Origin: Pelosinus baikalensis
GTDB lineage: Bacteria > Bacillota > Negativicutes > DSM-13327
Length of the DNA stretch: 64,000 nt
Direction of reading: 5' to 3'
NCBI RefSeq assembly: GCF_020819555.1
Contig: NZ_JAJHJB010000012.1
Location: forward strand, 53,865 to 117,864
Shown here in pieces: positions 26,945-35,268 of this stretch. The first letter of the stretch is position 1. Every line of letters starts with the position of its first letter. The notes beneath the pieces are model-generated. The model did not search any database, was not told the DNA's origin, and saw nothing but the letters and a program-made list of their open reading frames with translations. Made by a program: the position numbers and the translations under genes.

Positions 26945-26998
26945 GTACTATAGTTGCTATTAGTAGTATACTTTGAAACTTTCAAGGAGATTGAAAGC

Positions 26999-29149
26999 AT
27001 GAATTTTTTTAGTCGTTACACAGGAAAATATGGTAAAAAATTTTTTCTAGCTGTATTTTTTGTAATGTGTGAGACGGTGTGTGATCTTATATTGCCGGCG
27101 ATTATGGCGCAAATTATTGATGTGGGGATAGCTGGGAAGAATATGGAATATGTGCTTTTAAAAGGAGGTTTCATGCTCTTTATTACAGCACTAGGAGCCA
27201 TTGCAGCGTCTTTCCGCAATATTATATCGAGTACTGTTTCGCAAAAATTTGGGACTGAACTGAGATTGGATTTATATAAAAAAATTCAAACATTGTCTCT
27301 TGAAAATATTGAACACTTTGATAGAGCTTCTTTGGTAACTCGCTTAACAAATGATGTTACACAAATTCAGACTCTTGTAAATGGACTCATGAGAATCTTT
27401 ATCAAGGGGCCTTTTTTGTGCATCGGAAGTCTTATTATGGCGATACAACTCAATGCTAAATTAGCATTGATCTTGGCAGTGGTCATTCCGATTGTGGGGA
27501 TATTAATCCTTATTAATATGAAATTTGGCTTTCCTTTTTTTATAAAGGTTCAACAGGTTCTTGACCAGTTAAACAGTGTAATGAGGGAATATTTATCTGG
27601 TGTCAGAGTTGTAAAGGCGTTTAATCGATTTGATTATGAAGTAGAGAAATTTAATAAAGCAAATCAAGAACTCCAATTAAAATCTGTTAAAGCGATGCGG
27701 ATGATCTCTGTTTTTGGGCCAGGGATTATGCTTACGGTAAATTTTGGCATTGCAGCAGTACTTTGGTTTGGAGGAAAGTATGTACATTTAGGAGAAATGC
27801 AGGCAGGTCATATTATTGCATTTATTAATTATATGACACAAATGTTATTCTCATTGCTGCTGATTTCTATGGTTTTTAATATGTTTGTGAGAGCAAAAGC
27901 ATCAACAGAGCGTATTAGTGAGGTATTTGCTCAAGAAAATAAGATGAAATGGGATCTTTATCCTAGTGAAATGACGGCTATTAAAGGTAGAATTGATTTT
28001 CAAAATGTATATTTTTCCTATGGAAAAATGAAGGAAGAGGCAGTTGTTAAAAATGTTACGATGACCTGTATGCCAGGAGAACGGGTTGGGATCATTGGTT
28101 CTACAGGTTCAGGCAAGAGTAGTCTTATTCAGTTAATTCCTCGTTTTTATGATGTAACTTCTGGTTCTATCAAAGTTGATGGGGAAGATGTGAAGGAGAT
28201 AAACCCAAAGTGGATACGAGAGAAAATAGGTATTGTGCCTCAGAAATCTATACTATTTACTGGTACCATTATGGATAATATAAAATGGGGAAAAGAAAAT
28301 GCTACGGTGGAGGAAATAGAAACTGCAGCTAGGATTGCGCAAGCCCACGACTTTATTATTGCATTACCTGAAGGGTATCAAACAAAAGTTGGGCAAGGTG
28401 GCGTCAATTTTTCTGGTGGACAAAAGCAGCGGCTGGCGATTGCAAGAGCGTTTGTTAAAAAGCCAGAAATTCTTATTTTAGATGATGCAACAAGTGCTGT
28501 TGATGTGCTTACAGAAGAGAAAATAAAAGAAGCCTTAAAACAATATGCAAAAAATCTTACTTGTCTTATTATTGCTCAGCGGATTATCTCTGTCATGGAT
28601 TTAGATAGAATAATAGTACTTGATCAAGGGGAAATTGTGGGTATTGGCAAGCATAGTGAACTGATGGAAAGTTGTGAAATTTATCGAGAAATATTTTACT
28701 CACAAGTAGGTAAGGCAACTGATGAAGAAGTGGAAAATGCAGCAATAATGGCTAATGCACATCGTTTTATTTCAATGCTTCCGAAGCAATATGAAACTCA
28801 ACTATCAGAAAATGGCGCAAATTTAAGTCAAGGTCAAAGACAGCTTCTAGCGATTGCAAGAGTGATCTTAGCCAAACCGTCGATTCTTATTTTGGATGAG
28901 GCTACAAGCAGCATTGATACTCGTACCGAAATACATATACAGGATGCCTTGCTAAAAATAATGCAGGGACACACAAGTTTTATCATTGCTCACCGATTAA
29001 ATACCATTCGTGGTGCAAATAATATTTTAGTAATTGATCATGGTGAAATAGTGGAAGAAGGTAACCACGATTTCTTAATCCACAACGAAGGAGTCTATTA
29101 TCAGATGTTTTTTGATCAGTTTAAAATATTGAGAGAATACAAAGTTTAG
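26999..29149 (+). CDS. Chimeric ABC exporter: half-transporter plus extra ATPase tail
   Basis: The 716-residue product is longer than the usual 570-600 residue half-exporter. Residues 1-320 form a six-helix exporter membrane domain. NBD1 has Walker A STGSGKSS (about 368), signature FSGGQKQ (about 471), Walker B LILDDATSA (about 491) and an IAQRI switch; the Asp and Gln are marks of the degenerate partner in heterodimeric exporters. From about 575 a second ATPase tail begins (ATDEEVENAA), with signature LSQGQRQ, canonical LDEATSS and IAHRL, but no membrane domain and no Walker A. This is what a deletion joining two tandem exporter genes would leave. Activity is uncertain. AAGGAGA precedes ATG 26999. 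Confidence 0.85.
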   Translation: MNFFSRYTGKYGKKFFLAVFFVMCETVCDLILPAIMAQIIDVGIAGKNMEYVLLKGGFMLFITALGAIAASFRNIISSTVSQKFGTELRLDLYKKIQTLSLENIEHFDRASLVTRLTNDVTQIQTLVNGLMRIFIKGPFLCIGSLIMAIQLNAKLALILAVVIPIVGILILINMKFGFPFFIKVQQVLDQLNSVMREYLSGVRVVKAFNRFDYEVEKFNKANQELQLKSVKAMRMISVFGPGIMLTVNFGIAAVLWFGGKYVHLGEMQAGHIIAFINYMTQMLFSLLLISMVFNMFVRAKASTERISEVFAQENKMKWDLYPSEMTAIKGRIDFQNVYFSYGKMKEEAVVKNVTMTCMPGERVGIIGSTGSGKSSLIQLIPRFYDVTSGSIKVDGEDVKEINPKWIREKIGIVPQKSILFTGTIMDNIKWGKENATVEEIETAARIAQAHDFIIALPEGYQTKVGQGGVNFSGGQKQRLAIARAFVKKPEILILDDATSAVDVLTEEKIKEALKQYAKNLTCLIIAQRIISVMDLDRIIVLDQGEIVGIGKHSELMESCEIYREIFYSQVGKATDEEVENAAIMANAHRFISMLPKQYETQLSENGANLSQGQRQLLAIARVILAKPSILILDEATSSIDTRTEIHIQDALLKIMQGHTSFIIAHRLNTIRGANNILVIDHGEIVEEGNHDFLIHNEGVYYQMFFDQFKILREYKV

Positions 29150-29267
29150 GATGTAGAAAATTCATATCTTGAAACGCAAAAATGCGCATTTAAAAGAATA
29201 AGCACGTATCATGTATATTAACCTTCCTAAACCGAAAAATGCTCCTAAAACTAAATTATAAAGGACT

Positions 29268-29296
29268 TTGCACTAGTACGATTCATATGATATTAT
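29268..29296 (+). promoter_or_regulatory. Promoter of structured RNA copy 1
   Basis: TTGCAC and TATTAT are separated by exactly 17 bases. Start of transcription would be near 29303, 28 bases before the region shared with copy 2. Confidence 0.7.
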
Positions 29297-29302
29297 GTAT
29301 AC

Positions 29303-29532
29303 ACATAGCAAAAAGATGCCTGAAATGCACGTTATCTTTTTTATGTCCAACCTACTTTTATAACTGGGGAATCTAAATGATATCTGGCTGCCGAGCCATC
29401 ATTGAGTGGAAGGCAAAAGCATGTCTAGGATGCCCACCTGCGAGCTGCAGGTTTGGACATATCAAAGAGACGATATTATGGGCTTTATTCTTTCTATTGA
29501 AAAAGGACTTATCAGAGGGTAAGTCTTTTTTT
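29303..29532 (+). ncRNA. 6S-like regulatory RNA, copy 1
   Basis: The core 29331-29490 is closely similar to 30610-30770. Its ends pair (ATGTCCAA at 29343 with TTTGGACAT at 29452-29460). Inside is an AT-rich unpaired strand (ACTTTTATAA), a terminal arm closed by GGGAATC (29367) with GATGCCC (29429), and on the opposite side a small hairpin CCTGCGAGCTGCAGG. Closing stem, central bubble with a 3' hairpin, and terminal arm is the layout of 6S RNA, which traps housekeeping RNA polymerase. A promoter lies upstream and a terminator (GACTTA/TAAGTC, T7) at 29501-29532. Open frames that run through it are not coding. Identity as 6S is inferred from fold; no covariance search was possible. Confidence 0.68.
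29501..29532 (+). terminator. Terminator of RNA copy 1
   Basis: AAAAAGGACTTA pairs with TAAGTCTTTTT, loop TCAGAGGG, and ends in seven T. Confidence 0.85.
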
Positions 29533-29549
29533 CTTTATATGAAATGTTG

Positions 29550-30467
29550 CGAACGGGCAAGGGAAAAGGCAGGTGAATATAAAATTGAGCTTTACGAAGT
29601 TCAGCTATTTAATATAAATAGCATAAAAGGATATGTGGAAGCTGTAAAAAAGTTTATCGCGCAGCATCCAGATGTTAAAATGGTTTATGGCAGAGGCTGG
29701 TCATGGGGTATATTAACAGGTGAAGAGTTGATTAAAGGACCTTGCAAAGAATATCTCGATGCCATTACGATCGAGATTCCCATCGTTTTACGAGCACATG
29801 ATGGCCACACCCTATGGGTAAATTCCAAGGCCTTAGAAATAAATGGTATAACTTCTGAAACAGAAGTACCTCAGGGCGGCGTTATAGAAACGGATCAGAG
29901 TAATGGTGAGCTGTGGGGAACACTAAAAGAATGGGCTATGTGGCTGATTGCTTTGCCTGAATATAGTTTGAATCAATATATTACTGCGATGACTGCTTTT
30001 CAGAAGAAGATGCATCGTTTTGGTATTACGAGTATTCTTTGTATGGCAAGCGTGCCTTTTGATGTCATCTTTAAAGCTTGTGATGAAATGCAAAAAGCGA
30101 AACAACTGCAACTGCGTATTCGTGGCGCTATGACGGTTAATGCCTTTCTTAGCGATGGATGTTGGTGTCACACGTAATATTGATAACGGCCTTACATGGT
30201 GTAGAAGATATTACAGATATGGATGATGAAAGGTATCTTTTAAATAAAGGCGAATGAGCCACTGTAGAGCAAATGATCAAAAGTTTTACTATAAATGGTG
30301 CCTATACTTTATTTATGGAACATGAAATTGGTTCTATTGAAGTGGGTAAATTTGCTGATCTGGTGGTAATTGATCAAAATTTATTTGTGGTGAATCCTAT
30401 CGATATAGATAAAACGAAAATCATCATGACCTTTTTTGATGGTAAACTAGTATACAAGGCGGATTAA
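29550..30467 (+). pseudogene. Decayed YtcJ-like amidohydrolase
   Basis: Fragments of an amidohydrolase-3 (YtcJ-like) protein remain. The first piece (to 30177) carries VYGRGW, LRAHDGHTLWVNSKALEING and PQGGVIE, all family signatures, but lacks the N-terminal HxH metal site. The last piece carries INGAYTLFMEHEIGSIEVGK and ADLVVIDQN, the C-terminal part. Between them some 200-250 residues are missing, the frame changes, and a TGA at 30255 interrupts the tail (GE-stop-ATVEQ, where Arg CGA would fit). The 5' end abuts the terminator of RNA copy 1. No working enzyme can be made. Confidence 0.85.
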
Positions 30468-30490
30468 CTTCGTTTTCTATGCAAATGGCT

Positions 30491-30519
30491 TTGCATCTTA
30501 ATAATTGATATGGTATTAT
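30491..30519 (+). promoter_or_regulatory. Possible promoter of structured RNA copy 2
   Basis: TTGCAT, 17 bases, TATTAT: the same layout as the promoter of copy 1. A second -10-like TATAAT lies at 30575-30580, 30 bases before the conserved core, but with a poor -35. Which is used is unclear. Confidence 0.5.
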
Positions 30520-30581
30520 ATATTTAATGTTGAAAGAAGGTTTGATGCCAAGAACATTCTAAAGTCAACGGATGTATAATT

Positions 30582-30821
30582 ATCAGAAAATGATCTACCT
30601 GTGATATATGTTATCTTATATATGTCCAACCTACTTTTATAAATAGGGAATCTAATGATATGGTAGCTGTCGGACCTCCTTTGAGTGGATGGCAAAAGCC
30701 AATCTGTGATGCCCACCTGCTAGCGGCAGGTTTGGACATATAAAAGAAACGATATCATGGGTTTACTTATTTCATTAGCGAAAGAGGGATTCTATTATAG
30801 AATCCTTCTTTCGCTTTTATT
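30582..30821 (+). ncRNA. 6S-like regulatory RNA, copy 2
   Basis: This is the paralogue of the RNA at 29303-29532; the shared core is 30610-30770. The closing stem is longer here: TGTTATC with GATATCA and TATATGTCCAA with TTTGGACATATA. GGGAATC (30646) pairs with GATGCCC (30708), and CCTGC/GCAGG makes the hairpin on the 3' side of the bubble. Loop GGCAAAAGCC caps the terminal arm. A strong terminator follows. Differences between copies fall mostly in loops or keep pairing, which supports selection for structure. Two 6S paralogues also occur in B. subtilis. The 5' end is uncertain. Confidence 0.68.
30778..30821 (+). terminator. Terminator of RNA copy 2
   Basis: GCGAAAGAGGGATTCTA pairs with TAGAATCCTTCTTTCGC almost perfectly (17 positions), then TTTTATTT. 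Confidence 0.9.
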
Positions 30822-30986
30822 TAGACTTCAGTCTGTTGAGTAAGTGAAGCGCACGAGACAAAAAGCCACCTGCTATGCGCGCCCGTTTGACGGGTGGTAA
30901 TGTTTGGATTTTCGCAGGAAAAAGGAAAATATTGTCGAACTAAAAAATAACGATCTACTCAGTTATAGAAGTAAGGAGTTGATATT

Positions 30987-31550
30987 ATGTTTCAAAATAA
31001 ATATTCTATTGGTTTCAAAATCACGTTAATGTATATAGTTATCAGTGTCTTATGGATATTATTTTCTGATTATTTAGTAAACAGTCTCGTTTCAGATCCA
31101 GGGATGGTTATTAAAATAGAGGTTGTAAAAGGATGTTTTTTTGTAGCGATTACAGCCTTAATGCTGTATCGACTCATTTCCCGTAGTTCTAGGCGCCTTA
31201 GGGAATCTGAAGAGCAAATGCAGAAGAAAAATGAAGAGATTATGACAACATATGAGGAGTTGCTTGCTTCTGAAGAAGAATTAAAAAAGCAATTTGATGA
31301 ATTATTGTATAGAGAGGAAAAAATAAATCGGCGAAATGAATGTTTGTATGCTTTGCATGAAGCATCCATTGCCCTCATGCAGGGTTTTATGGTAGATGAT
31401 CTTTTAAAGATTGTAGTTAGAAAAATGATGAAGATAAGTGGAGCTCAATTTGGGTATATCTACTTACTTAGTGAGAATGATAATTCTATGATATCAAAAG
31501 TTATAGAAGGATTTGCGCTATCAGATCCAGGGGAGTGTAAAAAAAGGTGA
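30987..31550 (+). CDS. Sensor GGDEF/HD-GYP protein, N-terminal part, frameshifted
   Basis: The first 187 residues of a signalling protein: two membrane helices (about 9-30 and 45-65), a charged coiled coil (70-118) and the start of a GAF domain (125 onward). The frame ends at a TGA after a run of A. The rest of the GAF and all downstream domains continue in the +1 frame. Removing one G from GGGG at 31530-31533 joins them as DPGSVKKGEGIIGKVW, which is exactly the expected GAF sequence. GTAAGGAGTTG precedes the ATG. The break is a real mutation or a sequencing slip. Confidence 0.8.
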   Translation: MFQNKYSIGFKITLMYIVISVLWILFSDYLVNSLVSDPGMVIKIEVVKGCFFVAITALMLYRLISRSSRRLRESEEQMQKKNEEIMTTYEELLASEEELKKQFDELLYREEKINRRNECLYALHEASIALMQGFMVDDLLKIVVRKMMKISGAQFGYIYLLSENDNSMISKVIEGFALSDPGECKKR

Positions 31551-33237
31551 AGGTATTATCGGTAAAGTATGGGAAAGCGGAGATGTCGTCATTGTTCCAA
31601 GATATCATGAATGGGAAGACCGATTACGCGACCCGGTTTATAATCTTTTGAAAGCTGGTATTGGTATTCCTTTAAAAGCCGAGGGAAAAGTAATTGGTGT
31701 CTTTAGCATGAATTATACAGTGGAGCATGTTTTTGATAAAGAAGAATTACAAGTGTTAAAAAGTTTTGCCGAGATCACATCTATTTCCTTAGGGAATTTT
31801 CTATTATATGAAGCGTTACAAAAAAGCCAACGCCGGAATCAAAGGTTAATTGATGCGTTGCCAGATTCGATATATCTTTTGGACTCTTCTGGTATCGTAC
31901 TTTCTTATAAAAACGGTAAGGAGTTTACTTCAATAATTCAGGAAGAGAAAATTGGTGAAAATTTAGAAGATTTCTTAATGATGGAGAATCCGCAAATTTT
32001 GGCAGAGAAGATTCAGCAAGCGCTTATAACAGAAAAGATTCAATTCTTTGAATATCAATATCAAGAAATGAAAACCATCAGATATCAGGAAGTACGAATT
32101 ATAGCGATTAATGCCAATGAAATTATTGCCATTGTCAGGGATATTACCCAACGAAAAGATATGGAGGGTAAACTTCACTATTATGCTTTACATGACAGAA
32201 TGACCGGATTATATAATCGAGTGTATTTTGAAGAGCAGTTGCAGGAGTTGGATAGAAATTGCCAGAGTTCTATTGGAATTGTGATATGTGATATTGATGG
32301 TCTTAAATTAGTAAATGATACTTTTGGACATCAGGCTGGTGATGAACTTCTCATTAGTGCTGCTACGATCATTAAAGAGTGCTTTTCAGGAATTGCTGAA
32401 GTAGCAAGGGTAGGTGGTGACGAGTTTGCAGTGATATTGTATAATTCAAGCAGTATAGATATTGAAGAGATTTGCCAGTGTATTCGTCGGCGGGTTAGTG
32501 AATTTCGTGAGACTAATGCTAAAATTCCTCTTAGCATTTCCATTGGATTTAGTGTTAAAGCTTATCCTAAGCAAAGTGTAGCTGATGTATTTAAAGTTGC
32601 TGATGATAATATGTATCGGGAAAAATTACATAGCAGCCAAAGTATTCGGAGTTCCATCGTTAAGACTCTTAGCAAAGCTCTGGAGGTTCGGGATTTTGTT
32701 GATGATGGGCATATTGATCGATTGGAGATCTTAGTCGTAAAGTTGGCAGAAGCGATAGGAATAGAGTCGAGTAGATTACCTGACTTACGTCTTTTAGGTC
32801 GTTTCCATGATATTGGTAAAGTAGGCATACCTGATCACATCCTTTTTAAATCGAGCCGCTTATCAGATGAAGAGTTTATAATTATGAGACGTCATTGTGA
32901 GATCGGCTATCGAATGGCTCAGTCTTCCGGTGAGTTATTGCCAATTGCGGATTGGATATTAAAACATCAAGAATGGTGGAATGGAGAAGGATATCCGCTA
33001 GGAATCAAGAATGAGGAAATACCTTTAGCGTGTCGCATCTTATCTATCGCCGATGCTTTTGATGCAATGACGAATGATCGTCCTTATCGTAAAGCCATGA
33101 AGCATGAAGTGGCTATAGCTGAGATTGAACGTTGTGCTGGTACACAATTTGATCCTAATTTAGTACCGCTCTTTAAGCAGATTGTTGCTGCGGAGTTTGA
33201 CAAGCTAAAAGAAGTTCGTCATGTAATTCAAATTTGA
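31513..33237 (+). CDS. Sensor GGDEF/HD-GYP protein, C-terminal part (cyclic di-GMP metabolism)
   Basis: This frame holds the rest of the broken gene: end of a GAF domain (to about residue 100), a PAS domain (about 110-220), a GGDEF domain with intact VGGDEF (about 302), and an HD-GYP domain with HDIGK (about 432) and HQEWWNGEGYP (about 482). GGDEF makes cyclic di-GMP, HD-GYP degrades it, so the protein was likely a two-way switch or one domain is regulatory. The TTG at the frame's start has no ribosome site, so separate translation is doubtful. The joined protein would be about 750 residues. Confidence 0.82.
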   Translation: MRYQIQGSVKKGEGIIGKVWESGDVVIVPRYHEWEDRLRDPVYNLLKAGIGIPLKAEGKVIGVFSMNYTVEHVFDKEELQVLKSFAEITSISLGNFLLYEALQKSQRRNQRLIDALPDSIYLLDSSGIVLSYKNGKEFTSIIQEEKIGENLEDFLMMENPQILAEKIQQALITEKIQFFEYQYQEMKTIRYQEVRIIAINANEIIAIVRDITQRKDMEGKLHYYALHDRMTGLYNRVYFEEQLQELDRNCQSSIGIVICDIDGLKLVNDTFGHQAGDELLISAATIIKECFSGIAEVARVGGDEFAVILYNSSSIDIEEICQCIRRRVSEFRETNAKIPLSISIGFSVKAYPKQSVADVFKVADDNMYREKLHSSQSIRSSIVKTLSKALEVRDFVDDGHIDRLEILVVKLAEAIGIESSRLPDLRLLGRFHDIGKVGIPDHILFKSSRLSDEEFIIMRRHCEIGYRMAQSSGELLPIADWILKHQEWWNGEGYPLGIKNEEIPLACRILSIADAFDAMTNDRPYRKAMKHEVAIAEIERCAGTQFDPNLVPLFKQIVAAEFDKLKEVRHVIQI

Positions 33238-33339
33238 ATTGTATATATATTACTATTTTTATAAAAATAAATAAGATCATAATTTCCAGTAATATCTCAT
33301 AAAATACTCTTTATAATAGCTTATAAGGAGGCGCTATAC

Positions 33340-33447
33340 TTGTTAATTCATATACAATGCGGAGGTACAGTATATTTTAATAGCTTTGGTATGGGAAAAT
33401 GTTTAGGATGTGGCAGGATTATTAATGTGCGAATATCTTCTAAATGA
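33340..33447 (+). CDS. Small zinc-ribbon-like protein (35 aa)
   Basis: A short frame opens with TTG after a strong AAGGAGG site (about 33325) and encodes 35 residues. CGGTVYF and KCLGCGRIINV give cysteines at 7, 21 and 24, like half of a zinc ribbon. The strong ribosome site, codon pattern and a terminator 45 bases downstream suggest a real gene. Function unknown. Confidence 0.6.
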   Translation: MLIHIQCGGTVYFNSFGMGKCLGCGRIINVRISSK

Positions 33448-33490
33448 ATCTATATTTAGAAGATGTAATAAGAGTGTTAATAGGACCTTA

Positions 33491-33522
33491 GGTTGTGATG
33501 TAATAAAATCACAGCCTTTTTT
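33491..33522 (+). terminator. Terminator after the small zinc-ribbon gene
   Basis: GGTTGTGAT pairs with ATCACAGCC (one G-T-type mismatch), followed by six T. Confidence 0.8.
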
Positions 33523-33562
33523 GCGTAAGAAAATGCTGTTGTAACTGAAAAAATGTAGTCAA

Positions 33563-33607
33563 AATTATTTAATTTGAATTAAATAATTAAATTCAAATTA
33601 AATAATT
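33563..33607. repeat. Perfect 18-bp AT-rich inverted repeat
   Basis: AATTATTTAATTTGAATT (33563-33580) and its exact reverse complement (33590-33607) surround nine bases that are themselves AT only. It ends in a run of eight A. No gene explains it. Confidence 0.75.
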
Positions 33608-33655
33608 AAAAAAAACGAAGAAATCCTGTGAATTCTCTCGAATTCGCAGGATTTC
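33608..33655 (-). terminator. Minus-strand-oriented terminator without a known gene
   Basis: GAAATCCTGTGAATTC pairs with GAATTCGCAGGATTTC (one mismatch, loop TCTC). The A-run at 33608-33615 makes a T-tail only when read on the minus strand. No minus-strand gene lies to the right. Confidence 0.55.
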
Positions 33656-33776
33656 GCCATATTAATAGCAAACATGTATAAGGTGAAAAAGAGGAAGGCA
33701 AGCATAATGCAAAAGTAGACAAAATTGCTTTTGCGACTTTGTTAGACTCTTAAAAGAAAGGGGAATTGTAAATAAT

Positions 33777-35120
33777 ATGATAGGTTTGGAGTTTTTAGTG
33801 GTCTTAGGCTGTTTGATCTTAGGTACTCGTTATGGTGGAATGGGTTTAGGGTTAATTAGTGGTATCGGTCTTTTTATTCTTACTTTTGGTTTTAATCTGC
33901 AACCTGGTCAACCACCTGTTGATGTTATGCTAACGATTTTAGCAGTAATTGCCTGTGCTTCTGTATTGCAAACTGCTGGAGGCTTAAATGTGATGATGAA
34001 GGTTGCGGAGCGTATATTACGCCGTCACCCTTCTTACATCACGATTCTAGCCCCAATAACTACTTGGACATTGACGTTTTTATGCGGTACTGGTCATGTC
34101 GTTTATACAATGTTTCCTATTATCTATGACATTGCGGTTAAAAAAGGAATTCGTCCTGAAAGACCAATGGCTGTTGCTTCCGTTGCATCTCAGATGGGAA
34201 TCGGTGCATCTCCTGTATCCGTTTCAGTTGTGTCTATGGCTTCGATTCTAGCTCAATCCCATGGTGTAGGTAGTGCGATTGGTCTTCTTGATTTGTTGTC
34301 TGTTTCCATTCCATCTACATTGTTGGGAGTTGTTGTTGCTGCTCTTTGGAGTATGAAGCGTGGCAAGGATCTGGACAAGGATGAAGAATTTCAAGCAAAA
34401 ATTCAGGATCCAGAGCAAAAAGAATATATTTATGGAACTTCTGATACTCTATTAGACAAGGTATTCCCAAAAGAATCCTATTGGGCAACCTGGATATTCT
34501 TTGCTGCCATTGGTGTTGTTGTTCTATTTGGTGCATTCCCTAATTTACTTCCTTCTTTTGGCCCTGTTGGTAAATTGAAGCCATTATCGATGAATCTAGT
34601 TATCCAGATGTTGATGCTAATTGCAGGTGCTATTATTCTGATTGTTTGTAAGGTGAATCAACGGGAGATATCCAATGGTCCTGTTTTTAAAGCAGGTATG
34701 GTTGCAATTGTTTCTGTATTTGGTGTAGCATGGATGAGTGAGACCTTCTTTCATGCACATTTCGCCTTATTGAAGAGTACATTGGCGGGCGTTGTTGCTA
34801 GCCAGCCTTGGATGTATGCTGTTGTATTGTTCCTAGTCTCAAAATTAGTGAATAGTCAAGGGGCTGCTGTTGCTGCAATTGCTCCTTTAGGTCTTAGTTT
34901 GGGAGTCGACCCCAAAATGATGGTAGCCTTTTTCTCTGCATCTTATGGATATTTTGTTTTACCAACCTACCCTAGTGATTTAGCGTGTATTGGATTTGAT
35001 CGGTCGGGTACTACTCGAATTGGTAAATTTATTATCAATCATAGTTTTATTGCTCCTGGTCTAATTGGTGTAGGGGTTGGATGTCTTACAGGCTATTTCT
35101 TAGTTAAAATACTCATGTAG
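33777..35120 (+). CDS. dcuB: Anaerobic C4-dicarboxylate transporter, DcuA/DcuB family
   Basis: A 447-residue membrane protein of the length expected for DcuA/DcuB, which exchange fumarate, malate, aspartate and succinate under anaerobic conditions. FLCGTGHVVYTMFPIIYDIA (about 100-120) and VASVASQMGIGASPVSVSVV (about 135-154) are family signatures; the loop KDLDKDEEFQ around residue 198 is typical of this family. AAAGGGGA lies 12 bases before the ATG. It is a single gene with its own terminator. DcuA and DcuB cannot be told apart with certainty. Confidence 0.88.
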   Translation: MIGLEFLVVLGCLILGTRYGGMGLGLISGIGLFILTFGFNLQPGQPPVDVMLTILAVIACASVLQTAGGLNVMMKVAERILRRHPSYITILAPITTWTLTFLCGTGHVVYTMFPIIYDIAVKKGIRPERPMAVASVASQMGIGASPVSVSVVSMASILAQSHGVGSAIGLLDLLSVSIPSTLLGVVVAALWSMKRGKDLDKDEEFQAKIQDPEQKEYIYGTSDTLLDKVFPKESYWATWIFFAAIGVVVLFGAFPNLLPSFGPVGKLKPLSMNLVIQMLMLIAGAIILIVCKVNQREISNGPVFKAGMVAIVSVFGVAWMSETFFHAHFALLKSTLAGVVASQPWMYAVVLFLVSKLVNSQGAAVAAIAPLGLSLGVDPKMMVAFFSASYGYFVLPTYPSDLACIGFDRSGTTRIGKFIINHSFIAPGLIGVGVGCLTGYFLVKILM

Positions 35121-35158
35121 CTAAAAAGTCTCTCATCTTTGATGAGGGACTTTTTAGT
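35121..35158. terminator. Bidirectional terminator after dcuB
   Basis: CTAAAAAGTCTCTCATC pairs with GATGAGGGACTTTTTAG around TTT, with T-runs on the + side and A-runs on the other. Confidence 0.9.
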
Positions 35159-35268
35159 CATTATAGGAATAAAATGACGAGTCTTGAGAAAAAATATTGA
35201 TATATTATGTAATTTATAAGATAATATTGATATATGAAGTATTATTGTCTGAAGTGGAGGAATCGCTA

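Noticed and set aside
29377..29549. Coding start of the amidohydrolase at 29377
   Set aside because: These codons fall inside the structured RNA and its terminator and show no similarity to the amidohydrolase family.
30255..30257. TGA as a selenocysteine codon in the amidohydrolase tail
   Set aside because: The gene is already truncated and out of frame, no SECIS-like stem follows, and family members have Arg or another residue here. A nonsense mutation is simpler.
30838..30925. Possible cyclic di-GMP riboswitch before the GGDEF/HD-GYP gene
   Set aside because: GCGCACGAGACAAA and AAAGCCACC recall the GEMM motif, but the GGGACGCAAAGCC core and the second helix are missing; only a CCCG/CGGG hairpin is clear.
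33690..33715. Possible sigma-54 promoter before dcuB (AGGCAAGCATAATGCA)
   Set aside because: GG and GC are 12 bases apart but the TGGCA and TTGCA elements are both off consensus, and no activator is nearby.
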